DNA of 20,453 bases from an uncultured Kangiella sp. (GCA_946481205.1 CAMLNB010000037.1:1-20453), one strand, 5' to 3'. Counted from the first letter of the stretch, positions 9,301-16,589 are shown. A program made the numbers and translations. Notes: generated by a model not told the origin, from the letters alone.

Positions 9301-9430
9301 GTCGGTGTCGTTCGAGGGCATCAATCTCGATGGTGAGGATCAGCGTGAGCACTCCCGGACCAGCGCGCAATTCCTGAAGCTCGAAATACTGGGCCCGCGT
9401 TATGCATTGGGGGTGCGTTACCGTTTTTGA
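6362..9430 (+). CDS. TonB-dependent outer-membrane receptor, Xanthomonas/Caulobacter class
   Basis: This 1022-residue receptor starts at ATG with a strong AGGAGG 5-6 nt upstream. A signal peptide (basic start, hydrophobic core about 17-31, likely cleavage after LYA at 36) is followed by a TonB-box-like VVEVVGIRGSLQSSRDKKR. The plug domain has EDIGKFPDSNLAESLQRITG, then RNGEGNQVTVRGFGPDFNLVTLNGR. The rest is beta-barrel, ending ALGVRYRF with a terminal phenylalanine as expected for outer-membrane assembly. These motifs fit the TonB-Xanth-Caul group, many members of which import plant or algal oligosaccharides. Beside a GH3 glucosidase and a sugar symporter, beta-glucan oligosaccharides are the most likely substrate (inference). 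A strong hairpin follows at 9467-9505. Regulation is probably through the site at 6055-6113 and the structured leader. Confidence 0.95.
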   Translation: MSRTGKTVRQPRFKRKFVVSAVASVLATGFAPMLYAEDDLPVDAADEATVVEVVGIRGSLQSSRDKKRDEVGVVDSISAEDIGKFPDSNLAESLQRITGLSINRRNGEGNQVTVRGFGPDFNLVTLNGRLMPATSLNQNGGNVSQGRAFDMDNLAAESVRGLAVYKTGRADIASGGIGATIDIQTMRPLQNPGLHASVGGKLLNDTTNETGDDYTPEVSGLFSWTNDDESFGVSATGSYQQRDSGASGAYINSWNYARFDGTIPQSPGAGSGAPINLINPPAIDGLYGMPSDLRYTHSDRERTRTNAQLTLQWKPASNITGTVDYTYAEQELYENRSELSVWMDTYKSDLAFDNGVAQTPVLYWEERREQNPRDVGLALQQQNQVNELESLGFNLEWEVNDALSFTFDAHDTKSSSLPDAGFGNWINIGIGANVSAAQGVDFTNSGLPIIMLGFDDSAGNGNGVLDVSEVGSAVRQINNDRSYADYQQLRLNGTFDFEEFHSIDFGIESRTMEHRLKQSFYQELLEGGWGIANPGDVPAEFLEPINYGSFFDDYNLAPRGTAATFFNAVSGGAARPLLMGYTGDAAVIGQYLSNAAGLPWSVNPVDNLNRTIEEKVKAVFVQYRFNGDWGDYPVRAMVGVRYEETDVTSTDLANIPTEVVWQSNNDYQIPAGADAVRYSQTASYDHVLPSLDIDVGLTDDLKARFSYSQTIARSRFDNMGAAATGLGGPTIPTILPGSILGTAQSGNPGILPLESDNLDLSLEWYFGEASYASIGYFRKDVENFIGTEAINQTLYDLRDPTNGPRVEQAIADLNTLGIPVNDTTLFSMVAANILGVDYDDFTAEQFENLVDVTGEPGDELMTFRVSRPANTEDAVIDGWEIAGQHFFGETGFGIFANYTDVEGDISYNDASDEAQFALTGLSDTANLTLIYEKYGISARLSYNWRDEFLVGIENGGLRPRYVENYEQFDLNVSYAVTEDLSVSFEGINLDGEDQREHSRTSAQFLKLEILGPRYALGVRYRF

Positions 9431-9466
9431 TTGGGGATGCTTTTCCTTACGTGTCCTGGCGTGGAC

Positions 9467-9505
9467 AAACCGGCAATGGCCCTGGCTCCGTGCCATTGCC
9501 GGTTT
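9467..9505 (+). terminator. Strong hairpin after the TonB-dependent receptor gene
   Basis: A perfect 14-bp inverted repeat, AAACCGGCAATGGC and GCCATTGCCGGTTT, encloses an 11-nt loop. It begins 36 nt after the receptor stop. Only a weak T-rich stretch (GATCGTTTCT) follows, so it may be a leaky terminator or an mRNA-stabilising stem that lets the receptor message exceed that of the genes downstream. Confidence 0.6.
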
Positions 9506-9630
9506 GATCGTTTCTCCCCTTTCCGGGGCGTTCTGTTATCGTGCGAACGTCCCGGTTTTTCTTTGGCGCGGAAGCGTGGTATGAAACGCATACCCTGCGA
9601 GAAACACACCTCACAAAAGAGCACTGCAGC

Positions 9631-10323
9631 ATGAGCCAGATCTCTGTTCTCGATGGTAATCGTCATCGCCAACTCCGGGTGCGCAGCGGTTACCGCCTGC
9701 AAGCGCATGACGGGCTCGGCCTGATCCCAATCGTGCCGTCGGAATTCGACGCTGCTCACAAAGAACTGCCGTTGTTCGCGCGCAAGCAGGCCGACACCGG
9801 CCAGTTTTTTTTCTGCGCGGTGTTGGCGGCCCATGCGGATCGCAACGCGTTTGTCGATGCCCGCGGCGACTGGCAACTCCGCTATGTGCCATTGTTTGCC
9901 CGGCGCGGTCCGTTTCTGATGCACGACGATGGCAGTGGTCTGAAGCTCTGCGTCGATCTCGATGATCCGCGGGTCGGTGGTGATGGTGAGCGGCTGTATG
10001 ACGATGCCGGCCAGCCTACCGCTTATGCCCGCCAAATCGCCGCCATCATGCAGGCGATACACGAAGGGCAGCAGCAGACCGCAGCGCTGTCTGCGGCGCT
10101 GGCAACGCAACGCTTGCTCGAACCGATTCAGATTCATCACCCGGGTGACATGCTGCGCGGTTTGTATGCGATCAACCCGGAGCGCTTGCAGCAGCTGGAT
10201 GCGTCCGCGCTGACAGCATTGCACGGCGCCGGCCAGTTGCAGGCCGCGTACTTTCTGGCCAGCGCAGTCAGCAATCTGACGCGCGTGCTGACGCCAGCGG
10301 CACGCGCAACCGCGCCGGTCTGA
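9631..10323 (+). CDS. SapC-family protein
   Basis: A 230-residue soluble-looking protein of the SapC family, recognised from the RSGYRLQAHDGLGLIPIVPSEF region, the middle segment WQLRYVPLFARRGPFLM followed by acidic DLDDPRV, and the C-terminal LYAINPERLQQL. I chose ATG 9631, with an AAAGAG-like site upstream, because an in-frame start 90 bp upstream adds sequence unlike the family. The family name comes from a surface-layer-associated protein, but its molecular function is not established. SapC genes recur beside TonB-dependent receptors and tryptophan-halogenase-like genes in gamma- and alphaproteobacteria, exactly as here. It is followed after 74 bp by the first halogenase, so co-transcription is likely. 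No signal peptide is evident. Confidence 0.82.
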   Translation: MSQISVLDGNRHRQLRVRSGYRLQAHDGLGLIPIVPSEFDAAHKELPLFARKQADTGQFFFCAVLAAHADRNAFVDARGDWQLRYVPLFARRGPFLMHDDGSGLKLCVDLDDPRVGGDGERLYDDAGQPTAYARQIAAIMQAIHEGQQQTAALSAALATQRLLEPIQIHHPGDMLRGLYAINPERLQQLDASALTALHGAGQLQAAYFLASAVSNLTRVLTPAARATAPV

Positions 10324-10397
10324 ATGGCTGTAATTGGTATCGGCAGGTAAATCAGGGTTCCGGAACGGTATTCAGAACAACACGGAGGCAAGGCGTC

Positions 10398-11894
10398 ATG
10401 ACCGAGCACAAGCGTCAGCTGGTTATCGCTGGTGGCGGTACCGCGGGTTGGCTGGCGGCGGCCGCATTTGCCAAGCTTTACGGCAAGCAGCTGCAGGTCA
10501 CGCTGGTGGAGTCGGCTGAGATCGGCCGCATTGGTGTGGGCGAGGCAACCATTCCGCCACTGCGCAATTTCCATCGCTTGATTGGTATCAACGAACCGGA
10601 ATTCATGAGTGCCTGTCAGGCGACGTTCAAACTGGGAATCGAGTTTCAGCATTGGGCCAAACAGGGCGATCAGTACATCCACTCGTTCGGTATGACTGGC
10701 AAGGATTGCTGGGCCTGTGACTTTCACCATTTCTGGCATTACGGCAACGAGCGTGGTCTCAGTGCCGAGTTCGGTGATTACAGCATCGAGCTGCAGGCGG
10801 CGAAACAACGCAAGCTGTTGCCCGGCGATGCCGGCCGGCTGAATTACGCCTACCACTTCGACGCCGGCTTGTATGCTGAGTTTCTGCGTCGGCATGCGCT
10901 CAAGCATGGCGCAACGCATATCGAAGGCCGCATTGCCGACGTGATCCAGGATGAACAGTCCGGTTACATCACTGCCTTGCAATTGACCGATGGTCGCCGC
11001 ATCGACGGCGATTTCTTTATCGATTGCACCGGGCTCCCTGCCGTGCTGATCGGCAAAGCGCTCAATGTCAGCTACGAACACTGGGGTCACTGGCTGCCCT
11101 GCGATGCCGCAGTGGCGGTACAAAGCCGCCGCACCGAAGCGCCGCGCCCGTACACGCAAGCCATCGCCCACGAGTTCGGCTGGCAGTGGCGGATTCCTTT
11201 GCAACATCGAACCGGCAATGGCCTGGTGTATTGCAGCCGGTTTGCCTCGGAAGACACTGCGCGCGAGCGCTTGTTGCAAAGCCTGGACGGCGAGCCGATT
11301 GTCGAGCCGCGCGGGTTCAAGTTCCAGACCGGCCGGCGCCGTGAATACTGGCACAAGAACTGTGTCGCGCTGGGCCTTGCCAGTGGCTTTCTGGAACCGG
11401 TCGAATCGACCTCGATTCATTTGGCGATGGCCACGCTGCTGCGTCTGCTGAAGTATTTTCCGCGCGCCGAAATCGATCCGATCCGGGTTCAGGAATTCAA
11501 TCGACTCTGCGTCGAGGAAATCGAATACATCCGGGATTTCCTGATTCTGCACTACCACGCCACCGAGCGTCGCGACAGCCCGCTCTGGCGTTACTGCAAT
11601 ACCATGACGATACCCGATTCGCTGGCGACGCGGCTGGAATTGTTCCGCCGCACCGGTATTGTCAATCTGCACCACCGCGAGCTGTTCCAGCTCGACTCCT
11701 GGACGCAGGTGATGATCGGCCAAGGCGTGCTGCCGCAGGATCACCATCCGATTGTCGAGCTGATGAGTGACGACGAACTCGGTCGTTTTCTCAACGGCTA
11801 TCGTCAGCATGTCCAGCAATTGGTCAGTGCGATGCCAAGCCACGAGCAAGCCATCGAGATGTATTGCCGTGCCAGCCCGGAGCCGCTGTCATGA
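10398..11894 (+). CDS. Flavin-dependent tryptophan-halogenase-family protein 1
   Basis: A 498-residue FAD-dependent halogenase-like enzyme. Family marks seen: FAD-binding GGGTAGW (12-18), catalytic lysine K78 in ATFKLGIEF (equivalent to K79 of PrnA/RebH), the WxWxIP signature as WQWRIP (262-267), and the catalytic glutamate E336 in FLEPVESTS, whose EST segment is the halide-site motif. All key residues are present, so halogenation with FADH2, oxygen and halide is plausible; the substrate is unknown. Characterised relatives in Xanthomonas accept indoles and favour bromide, but the native substrate there is also unclear. A GGAGG lies 9-10 nt before the ATG. The stop overlaps the next halogenase start by 4 bp (ATGA), so the two are translationally coupled. 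A flavin reductase gene is not in the window. Confidence 0.9.
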   Translation: MTEHKRQLVIAGGGTAGWLAAAAFAKLYGKQLQVTLVESAEIGRIGVGEATIPPLRNFHRLIGINEPEFMSACQATFKLGIEFQHWAKQGDQYIHSFGMTGKDCWACDFHHFWHYGNERGLSAEFGDYSIELQAAKQRKLLPGDAGRLNYAYHFDAGLYAEFLRRHALKHGATHIEGRIADVIQDEQSGYITALQLTDGRRIDGDFFIDCTGLPAVLIGKALNVSYEHWGHWLPCDAAVAVQSRRTEAPRPYTQAIAHEFGWQWRIPLQHRTGNGLVYCSRFASEDTARERLLQSLDGEPIVEPRGFKFQTGRRREYWHKNCVALGLASGFLEPVESTSIHLAMATLLRLLKYFPRAEIDPIRVQEFNRLCVEEIEYIRDFLILHYHATERRDSPLWRYCNTMTIPDSLATRLELFRRTGIVNLHHRELFQLDSWTQVMIGQGVLPQDHHPIVELMSDDELGRFLNGYRQHVQQLVSAMPSHEQAIEMYCRASPEPLS

Positions 11895-13450
11895 GCAAGC
11901 CCGTTCGACGCGTGGTGATCCTCGGTGGTGGCAGCGCCGGTTGGCTGACTGCCGGCGTCATTGCAGCGGAACATCGCGCTGGCGAGCCGGATGGCCTCGA
12001 GGTCATTCTGATCGAATCGCCGGATGTGCCGGCAATCGGTGTTGGCGAAGGCACCTGGCCGTCGATGCGCAATACCTTGCGCCGCATCGGCCTGACCGAA
12101 ACCGAATTGTTCCGTGATTGTGACGCCGCCTTCAAACAAGGCGCCCGTTTTGCCGGCTGGGTAACCGGTGCCGACAACGACTTCTACTATCACCCGTTGG
12201 TGGTGCCGGAAGCGTATGGCGAACTCGATCTGGCATCGCTGTGGTTGGCGCTGGACAGCCGTGAATCCTTTGCTGACGCGGTCAATTTCCAAAGCCATTT
12301 GTGCGAGCACGGTTTGGCACCGAAACAAATCACCACGCCGGAATACGCGGCAGTCGCCAATTACGCTTATCACCTTAACGCCGGCAAACTTGGCGTGCTG
12401 TTGCAGCGGCACTGCACCGAAAAACTGAAAGTGCGCCATGTCCTGGCCAATGTCACGGCGATCACCAGCGCCGACAATGGTGACATTGCCGCGCTGGTGT
12501 TGGATCGCGGTGAGCCGCTGGCGGGCGATCTGTTTATCGATTGCTCCGGTTTGGCTTCGCTATTGCTCGGCGGCCATTACGGCATTGGTTTTGTCGATTG
12601 CCGTTGGCAGCTGTTTAATGATCGCGCCTTGGCGGCACAGGTGCCGTACGCCAATGAGCACGATCCGATTGCCTCGCAAACCATTGCCACCGCGCAGCGC
12701 AATGGTTGGATCTGGGATATCGGCCTGCCAACCCGCAAAGGCATTGGTCATGTCTACGCCAGTGACTTCACCAGCGATGACGAGGCCGCTGCGGAGTTGA
12801 CCGCTTATATCGCGCGCAGCTTGCCCAGCGAACAAGCCAAAGCATTGAACTTCCGGCGCATTGATTTTCGACCCGGTCATCGAGAATTGTTCTGGCATCG
12901 CAACTGCGTCGCTATTGGCATGGCGGCCGGCTTTCTCGAACCGCTGGAAGCCTCGGCGCTGGTTCTGGTCGAGCTCGGCGCCGCGATGATCGCTGACGAT
13001 ATGCCGGCAACGCGTGCGGCGATGGCGGTGGTCGGCAAGCGCTACAACGAGCGTTTCCGTTATCGTTGGGACAGCATCATCGATTTTCTCAAGCTGCATT
13101 ATGCTGTCTCGCAGCGACGCGATACTGCCTACTGGCGTGAGCATGTGCGGGCAGAAACGCGATCACAAAGGCTAAGTGATTGGCTGGAGTTGTGGCGCTA
13201 CCAACCGCCGTGTCGGCACGATTTTCCGCAGATGGAAGAGGTGTTCGGCTCGGCGAGCTGGCAGTACGTATTGTATGGCATGGGGTTTCGCACCGAGCCG
13301 CGCGTAACCCGTCGGCGCAATCAGGACATGACGCGGTTTCAAGCGTTGCTGCGGCAGAACCGGCAGTTTGTCGAGCGTTGCCTGCAATCGCTGCCGGACA
13401 ATCGCTCGCTGGTGGAAAAAATTCGCCAGTACGGTCTGCAGCCGGTCTGA
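11891..13450 (+). CDS. Flavin-dependent tryptophan-halogenase-family protein 2, divergent motifs
   Basis: A 519-residue paralogue of the preceding gene, started at the ATG in the ATGA overlap rather than at an earlier in-frame ATG. It keeps FAD motif GGGSAGW (12-18), lysine K82 in DAAFKQGARF, and glutamate E353 in GFLEPLEASAL. Two signatures differ: the WxWxIP motif reads WIWDIG (273-278), with no proline at the sixth position, and the halide-binding EST reads EAS. The C-terminus is also longer. The enzyme may have a different halide or substrate preference, or may act as an oxygenase or partner subunit; the sequence cannot decide. Overlap with halogenase 1 suggests stoichiometric expression, perhaps a complex. 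It ends in a hairpin shared with the convergent symporter gene. Confidence 0.88.
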   Translation: MSKPVRRVVILGGGSAGWLTAGVIAAEHRAGEPDGLEVILIESPDVPAIGVGEGTWPSMRNTLRRIGLTETELFRDCDAAFKQGARFAGWVTGADNDFYYHPLVVPEAYGELDLASLWLALDSRESFADAVNFQSHLCEHGLAPKQITTPEYAAVANYAYHLNAGKLGVLLQRHCTEKLKVRHVLANVTAITSADNGDIAALVLDRGEPLAGDLFIDCSGLASLLLGGHYGIGFVDCRWQLFNDRALAAQVPYANEHDPIASQTIATAQRNGWIWDIGLPTRKGIGHVYASDFTSDDEAAAELTAYIARSLPSEQAKALNFRRIDFRPGHRELFWHRNCVAIGMAAGFLEPLEASALVLVELGAAMIADDMPATRAAMAVVGKRYNERFRYRWDSIIDFLKLHYAVSQRRDTAYWREHVRAETRSQRLSDWLELWRYQPPCRHDFPQMEEVFGSASWQYVLYGMGFRTEPRVTRRRNQDMTRFQALLRQNRQFVERCLQSLPDNRSLVEKIRQYGLQPV

Positions 13451-13466
13451 ACTCAACCGGCTGCAG
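13436..13466. terminator. Bidirectional hairpin between convergent halogenase 2 and symporter genes
   Basis: A perfect 11-bp inverted repeat, CTGCAGCCGGT and ACCGGCTGCAG, surrounds a 9-nt loop that contains the halogenase 2 stop codon. The symporter stop codon lies 15 bp beyond. There is no strong T-tract on either side, so termination efficiency is uncertain. Confidence 0.55.
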
Positions 13467-13480
13467 CGCGGTTTACGCGC

Positions 13481-15040
13481 TTACCACCAGGTCGCGTACA
13501 AGGCCGCGAGAATCAGCGCCACACCGACACTGCCCAGATTGAATCCCGCGCTGGTGGCAAAGCGGATCTCGCCGAGTGCGATGGCTTTGTCAGACGGCTT
13601 GCGGTGTTCCAGCAAGCTGATGACCACGACCGCGGCAAGGCAGAGCAGAAACACCAGGCCAACCCGATCCATGAACGGCAAGGTCGGCGCCAGCAGCTTC
13701 AGAAGCAAAGAAGCCAGTACCGACAGCAGCGTCGCCGCCAAGGCGGCGTTGGCCGTGGTGCGCGACCAGAACATGCCGGTCAGGAAAATCACCACGACAC
13801 CGGGGGTAAAGAAGCCGGTGAACTCCTGAATGTATTGAAAGGCCTGATCGAGCTCGCCGAGCAGCGGTCTGGCCACCAGCATCGCCAGCACGACCGCGCT
13901 GATCGCCGCCAAGCGGCCGCTGAGCAACAATTCCCGGTCGGTTGCCTGTGGCCGTAGACGAGTGCGATAAATATCCATGGTGAAAATTGTCGCGACACTA
14001 TTGGCCATCGAGCTGATCGATGACGCAATCGCGGCGATCAAGGCGGCAAAACAGATGCCGAGCAAGCCGGCGGGCACCAGTTTCATCATTTCCGGATAGG
14101 CCATATCGGATTTGGCCAGATCCGGTTGCAGCACATAGGCGGCGATACCGGGCAGCACAACAATCAACGGCATCAGCAGTTTCAGGAACGCCGCGAACAA
14201 AATGCCTTTCTGTGCTTCCGGCAAACTCTTTGCTGCCAGCGCGCGCTGGGTGATGTACTGATTGAAGCCCCAGTACGACAGATTCATGATCCACATGCCG
14301 CCAATCAGCACCGACAAACCGGGCAGGCTGGCATAGTGCGGATGATCGTTGGCGAGGATCAGATCGAATTTCTCCGGCGCCCGTTCGAGCAGCAGCAGCC
14401 AGCCGGTCCAAATGCCTTGGCCGTCGGCAATCTTGTCGAGCGCCAGCACCAGCACCAGTACGCCGCCGATGACCAGACAGATGACCTGAATGACATCGGT
14501 CATCGCCACGGCTTTCAAACCGCCCCAGGTCGAATACAGCAGCGAGAACAGCGCCAACAGCGCCATGCCCCAGACCATATCGAGGCCGGTAATCGTGTGC
14601 ATCGCCAGCGCGCCGAGCCAGAGCACAGACGTCAGATTGACCAGCACATAAACCCCGAGCCAGAACAACGCCATCAACAGCCGCACCCGACTGTCGAAAC
14701 GCTGTTCGAGAAATTCCGGCATCGTGTAGATGCCTTTGGTCAGGAAGACCGGAATCAGGTATTTGGCGACGAGAATCAGCGTCAGCGCGGCCATCCATTC
14801 GTACGACGCAATGGCAAGACCGATGGCAAAGCCGGAACCGGACATGCCGATGATTTGCTCAGCCGAGATATTGGCCGCGATCAGTGACGAGCCAATCGCC
14901 CACCACGGCAGACTGCCGCCAGCGAGAAAATAATCCTTGGCGCTGCGCTCGCGATTGTGTTCGGTGCGCGAAGCCCACCAGGCCACGGAGAGCAGGATGA
15001 GAAAATAACCGGCAAGGCTGAGCAGATCGGGCAGGGTCAT
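13481..15040 (-). CDS. vSGLT-like sodium/solute symporter (SSS family), probable sugar importer
   Basis: A 519-residue inner-membrane symporter with about 13-14 helices and the SSS/LeuT-like fold. NISAEQIIGMSGSGFAIGL, then YEWMAA, and further on KGIYTMPEFLEQRF are near-signature for vSGLT, the Vibrio sodium/galactose transporter; STWGGLKAVAMTDVIQ is the usual SSS motif. By homology it couples sodium to hexose entry; glucose from the GH3 reaction is the likely substrate (inference). I prefer ATG 15040; an in-frame TTG at 15070 would add ten residues. The upstream 240 bp contain a three-copy 16-bp repeat near the start (15047-15094) and the predicted promoter at 15147-15212. It is transcribed in the same direction as the AraC regulator but has its own leader. 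Confidence 0.92.
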   Translation of the reverse strand: MTLPDLLSLAGYFLILLSVAWWASRTEHNRERSAKDYFLAGGSLPWWAIGSSLIAANISAEQIIGMSGSGFAIGLAIASYEWMAALTLILVAKYLIPVFLTKGIYTMPEFLEQRFDSRVRLLMALFWLGVYVLVNLTSVLWLGALAMHTITGLDMVWGMALLALFSLLYSTWGGLKAVAMTDVIQVICLVIGGVLVLVLALDKIADGQGIWTGWLLLLERAPEKFDLILANDHPHYASLPGLSVLIGGMWIMNLSYWGFNQYITQRALAAKSLPEAQKGILFAAFLKLLMPLIVVLPGIAAYVLQPDLAKSDMAYPEMMKLVPAGLLGICFAALIAAIASSISSMANSVATIFTMDIYRTRLRPQATDRELLLSGRLAAISAVVLAMLVARPLLGELDQAFQYIQEFTGFFTPGVVVIFLTGMFWSRTTANAALAATLLSVLASLLLKLLAPTLPFMDRVGLVFLLCLAAVVVISLLEHRKPSDKAIALGEIRFATSAGFNLGSVGVALILAALYATWW

Positions 15041-15046
15041 CGCGTC

Positions 15047-15094
15047 GTCACCAAAGAGAGTCGTTACCAAAGAAAGTAATCAGCAAAGAGTCGT
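15047..15094 (-). repeat. Three imperfect 16-bp direct repeats in the symporter leader
   Basis: On the + strand the units begin GTCACCAAAGAGA (15047), GTTACCAAAGAAA (15063) and ATCAGCAAAGAGT (15079). The period is 16 bp and the repeats end 7 bp upstream of the chosen start codon. They would lie in the mRNA leader and could affect translation initiation, or be slippage remnants. Confidence 0.5.
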
Positions 15095-15146
15095 CAGCGC
15101 AGTGCTTGCAGCAAGCATTGCAGTCGGCGACAGATTCGTATGGCTG

Positions 15147-15212
15147 ACGCTACGTTGGTGCCGGGGCGCTTGTCGTTCAGGCGGTGACGAGACGCGGAAG
15201 TTGAACGTTCAA
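15147..15212 (-). promoter_or_regulatory. Predicted activator-dependent promoter of the symporter gene
   Basis: On the minus strand: a 12-bp perfect palindrome TTGAACGTTCAA (15201-15212), the GTTCAAC core at 15206-15200, then CTGAACGA starting at 15180. A weak -10-like TAGCGT (15152-15147) follows exactly 22 nt after CTGAAC. The arrangement parallels 6055-6113 and 16613-16671. The -10 match is the poorest of the three. Confidence 0.4.
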
Positions 15213-15238
15213 GTTCACGCTATGCGGCCAGTCAGACG

Positions 15239-15261
15239 GCAGCACCGCGCTGTGGTGCTGC
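15239..15261 (-). terminator. Possible terminator hairpin after the AraC regulator gene
   Basis: A perfect 8-bp inverted repeat (GCAGCACC and GGTGCTGC, 7-nt loop) begins about 20 nt after the regulator stop codon on the minus strand. No T-run follows in that direction, so it may be weak or merely structural. Confidence 0.35.
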
Positions 15262-15281
15262 GATTGGCGCCGCTCGCCGGA

Positions 15282-16562
15282 TTACTCGATGGTGCCGAGC
15301 AGGCGGTGGCGAAATTCGCTTGGGGTCAGCCCGGCTTTCTTCTTGAAGAAGGTATTGAAGGTGGCTTTCGAGTTGAACCCGGCCGACTCCATGATCTCCA
15401 GCATGGTTTCATCTCGGCGGGCGGGGTCTGACAGCAGCCGTTTGCATTCCTCGACCCGGTAGGTATTGATGAAGTCAAAGAAGTTCTGCTGGTAGTGGCG
15501 GTTGATCACCTGCGACAGATGGCGCGGCGACCATTGCAGCTGGCCGGCCAGGTTGTCGAGGTTCAGCAGGCAGTTCAGATACGGCTTGTGCTCGCGCATG
15601 TACTGCTCAAGCCGGCTGATTTCTTCCGGGGCGATGATCTGTTTCTCGGCCGGTTTTTCTTCCGGCTCCGGTTTCGGCTCCGGCAGCCCGGTCAGCACAC
15701 TGCTGAAGCGCAGATTGAAGAAGATCAGCGCGCTGATCAGCAGCATCACGGCGTAGTTGCCAGTCAGGCCGATCAATTCATAATCGATGTAATACTGCCA
15801 CTGCACCGGCGACACCACGCTGGGCAGCTCGATGACGTCATCGAGAATGACCACCAGAAAGCCGAGTACCAGAATCCGCAGCCAGGTCAGATCGATTTTC
15901 TCGATGTCGGCGAACACGTCTTTCAGCCGTTTTTGGTAGCGGCGCAGTTCCTGGTAGGCGAGCAGCGCGCAGGCAAAGCGGAACAATTCGCGGAACGTGG
16001 TCCACCACCGGGTGTAGGCCGGTTGCTCGTAGGTCTCGTAGCCATAAAGGATGGCGACCTTGCTGGCATGATCCAGCCGGTAGTAATGCAGCAACATGAA
16101 CACGGTGAACAGCAGAAACGGCAGGAACAGCCAGCCATCGCGCCAGCGCAGGTGATAATCGCGGTAAACCATCGTGCGAACATAGAGCAGCAGCAATGGC
16201 GCTTCGAGCCAATAGGCATGGCCGAACGCGAAGAACAGATTCGGCGAGGTTTCAATCGCCCACTGTTGGAACGCCGCGCCGTACAGAATCAGGGTGTCGG
16301 CCGGAATGGCGGCATGACAGAGCAGAAACAGCGCCAGCAGCGTGTTGCCGCGCTTGTGGACACGAAATAACCAGAGGAACAGTGCAAACAGCACACACTG
16401 GTAGAACGTGATGAACAACACCACGTCATGAATATTGAACAGTGTTTGCTGCACGGGCCGAACCTGGGGCGGCGGAAAGTGCCTGAGCTTACCGAGTGCG
16501 TTCGACGCACCGCAAGCAGCGTTGCATGACCGAGCAAAAGCTTTCGTTTTGCAGTGCAGCAT
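15282..16562 (-). CDS. AraC-family transcriptional regulator with seven-helix membrane domain
   Basis: A 426-residue regulator fused to a membrane sensor. About seven hydrophobic helices lie between residues 42 and 295. A charged proline-rich linker (PEPKPEPEEKPAEK) follows, then a C-terminal AraC double helix-turn-helix of about 100 residues (LDNLAGQLQWSPRHLSQVINRH, continuing with FINTYRVEECKRLL and GFNSKATFNTFFKKKAGLTPSEF). The family activates promoters by binding direct repeats near the -35 region. Lying between the symporter and the GH3 gene, it is the obvious local regulator and the best candidate reader of the TTGAACG sites. ATG 16562 is used, but the first 36 residues are cysteine-rich and unlike a membrane-protein start, so GTG 16454 (MQQTLFNIHDVV) may be the true start. 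The ligand is unknown. Confidence 0.85.
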   Translation of the reverse strand: MLHCKTKAFARSCNAACGASNALGKLRHFPPPQVRPVQQTLFNIHDVVLFITFYQCVLFALFLWLFRVHKRGNTLLALFLLCHAAIPADTLILYGAAFQQWAIETSPNLFFAFGHAYWLEAPLLLLYVRTMVYRDYHLRWRDGWLFLPFLLFTVFMLLHYYRLDHASKVAILYGYETYEQPAYTRWWTTFRELFRFACALLAYQELRRYQKRLKDVFADIEKIDLTWLRILVLGFLVVILDDVIELPSVVSPVQWQYYIDYELIGLTGNYAVMLLISALIFFNLRFSSVLTGLPEPKPEPEEKPAEKQIIAPEEISRLEQYMREHKPYLNCLLNLDNLAGQLQWSPRHLSQVINRHYQQNFFDFINTYRVEECKRLLSDPARRDETMLEIMESAGFNSKATFNTFFKKKAGLTPSEFRHRLLGTIE

Positions 16563-16589
16563 TTCTGCCAGCGCACGCGCACGGTTGGC

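Noticed and set aside
9543..9585. GCGAACG followed by TATGAA upstream of the SapC gene as a fourth member of the promoter set
   Set aside because: The motif is degenerate and the spacing to the -10-like hexamer does not match the other three; SapC may instead be read through from the receptor.
10137..11849. 570-residue open frame antisense to halogenase 1
   Set aside because: It is the mirror of a strongly supported FAD halogenase in GC-rich DNA; the translation is rich in Gln/Arg/His with no recognisable domain.
14126..14887. 253-residue + strand frame within the symporter gene, very rich in Gln and His
   Set aside because: Composition is typical of the antisense of a membrane-protein gene; the minus-strand vSGLT-like frame is certain.
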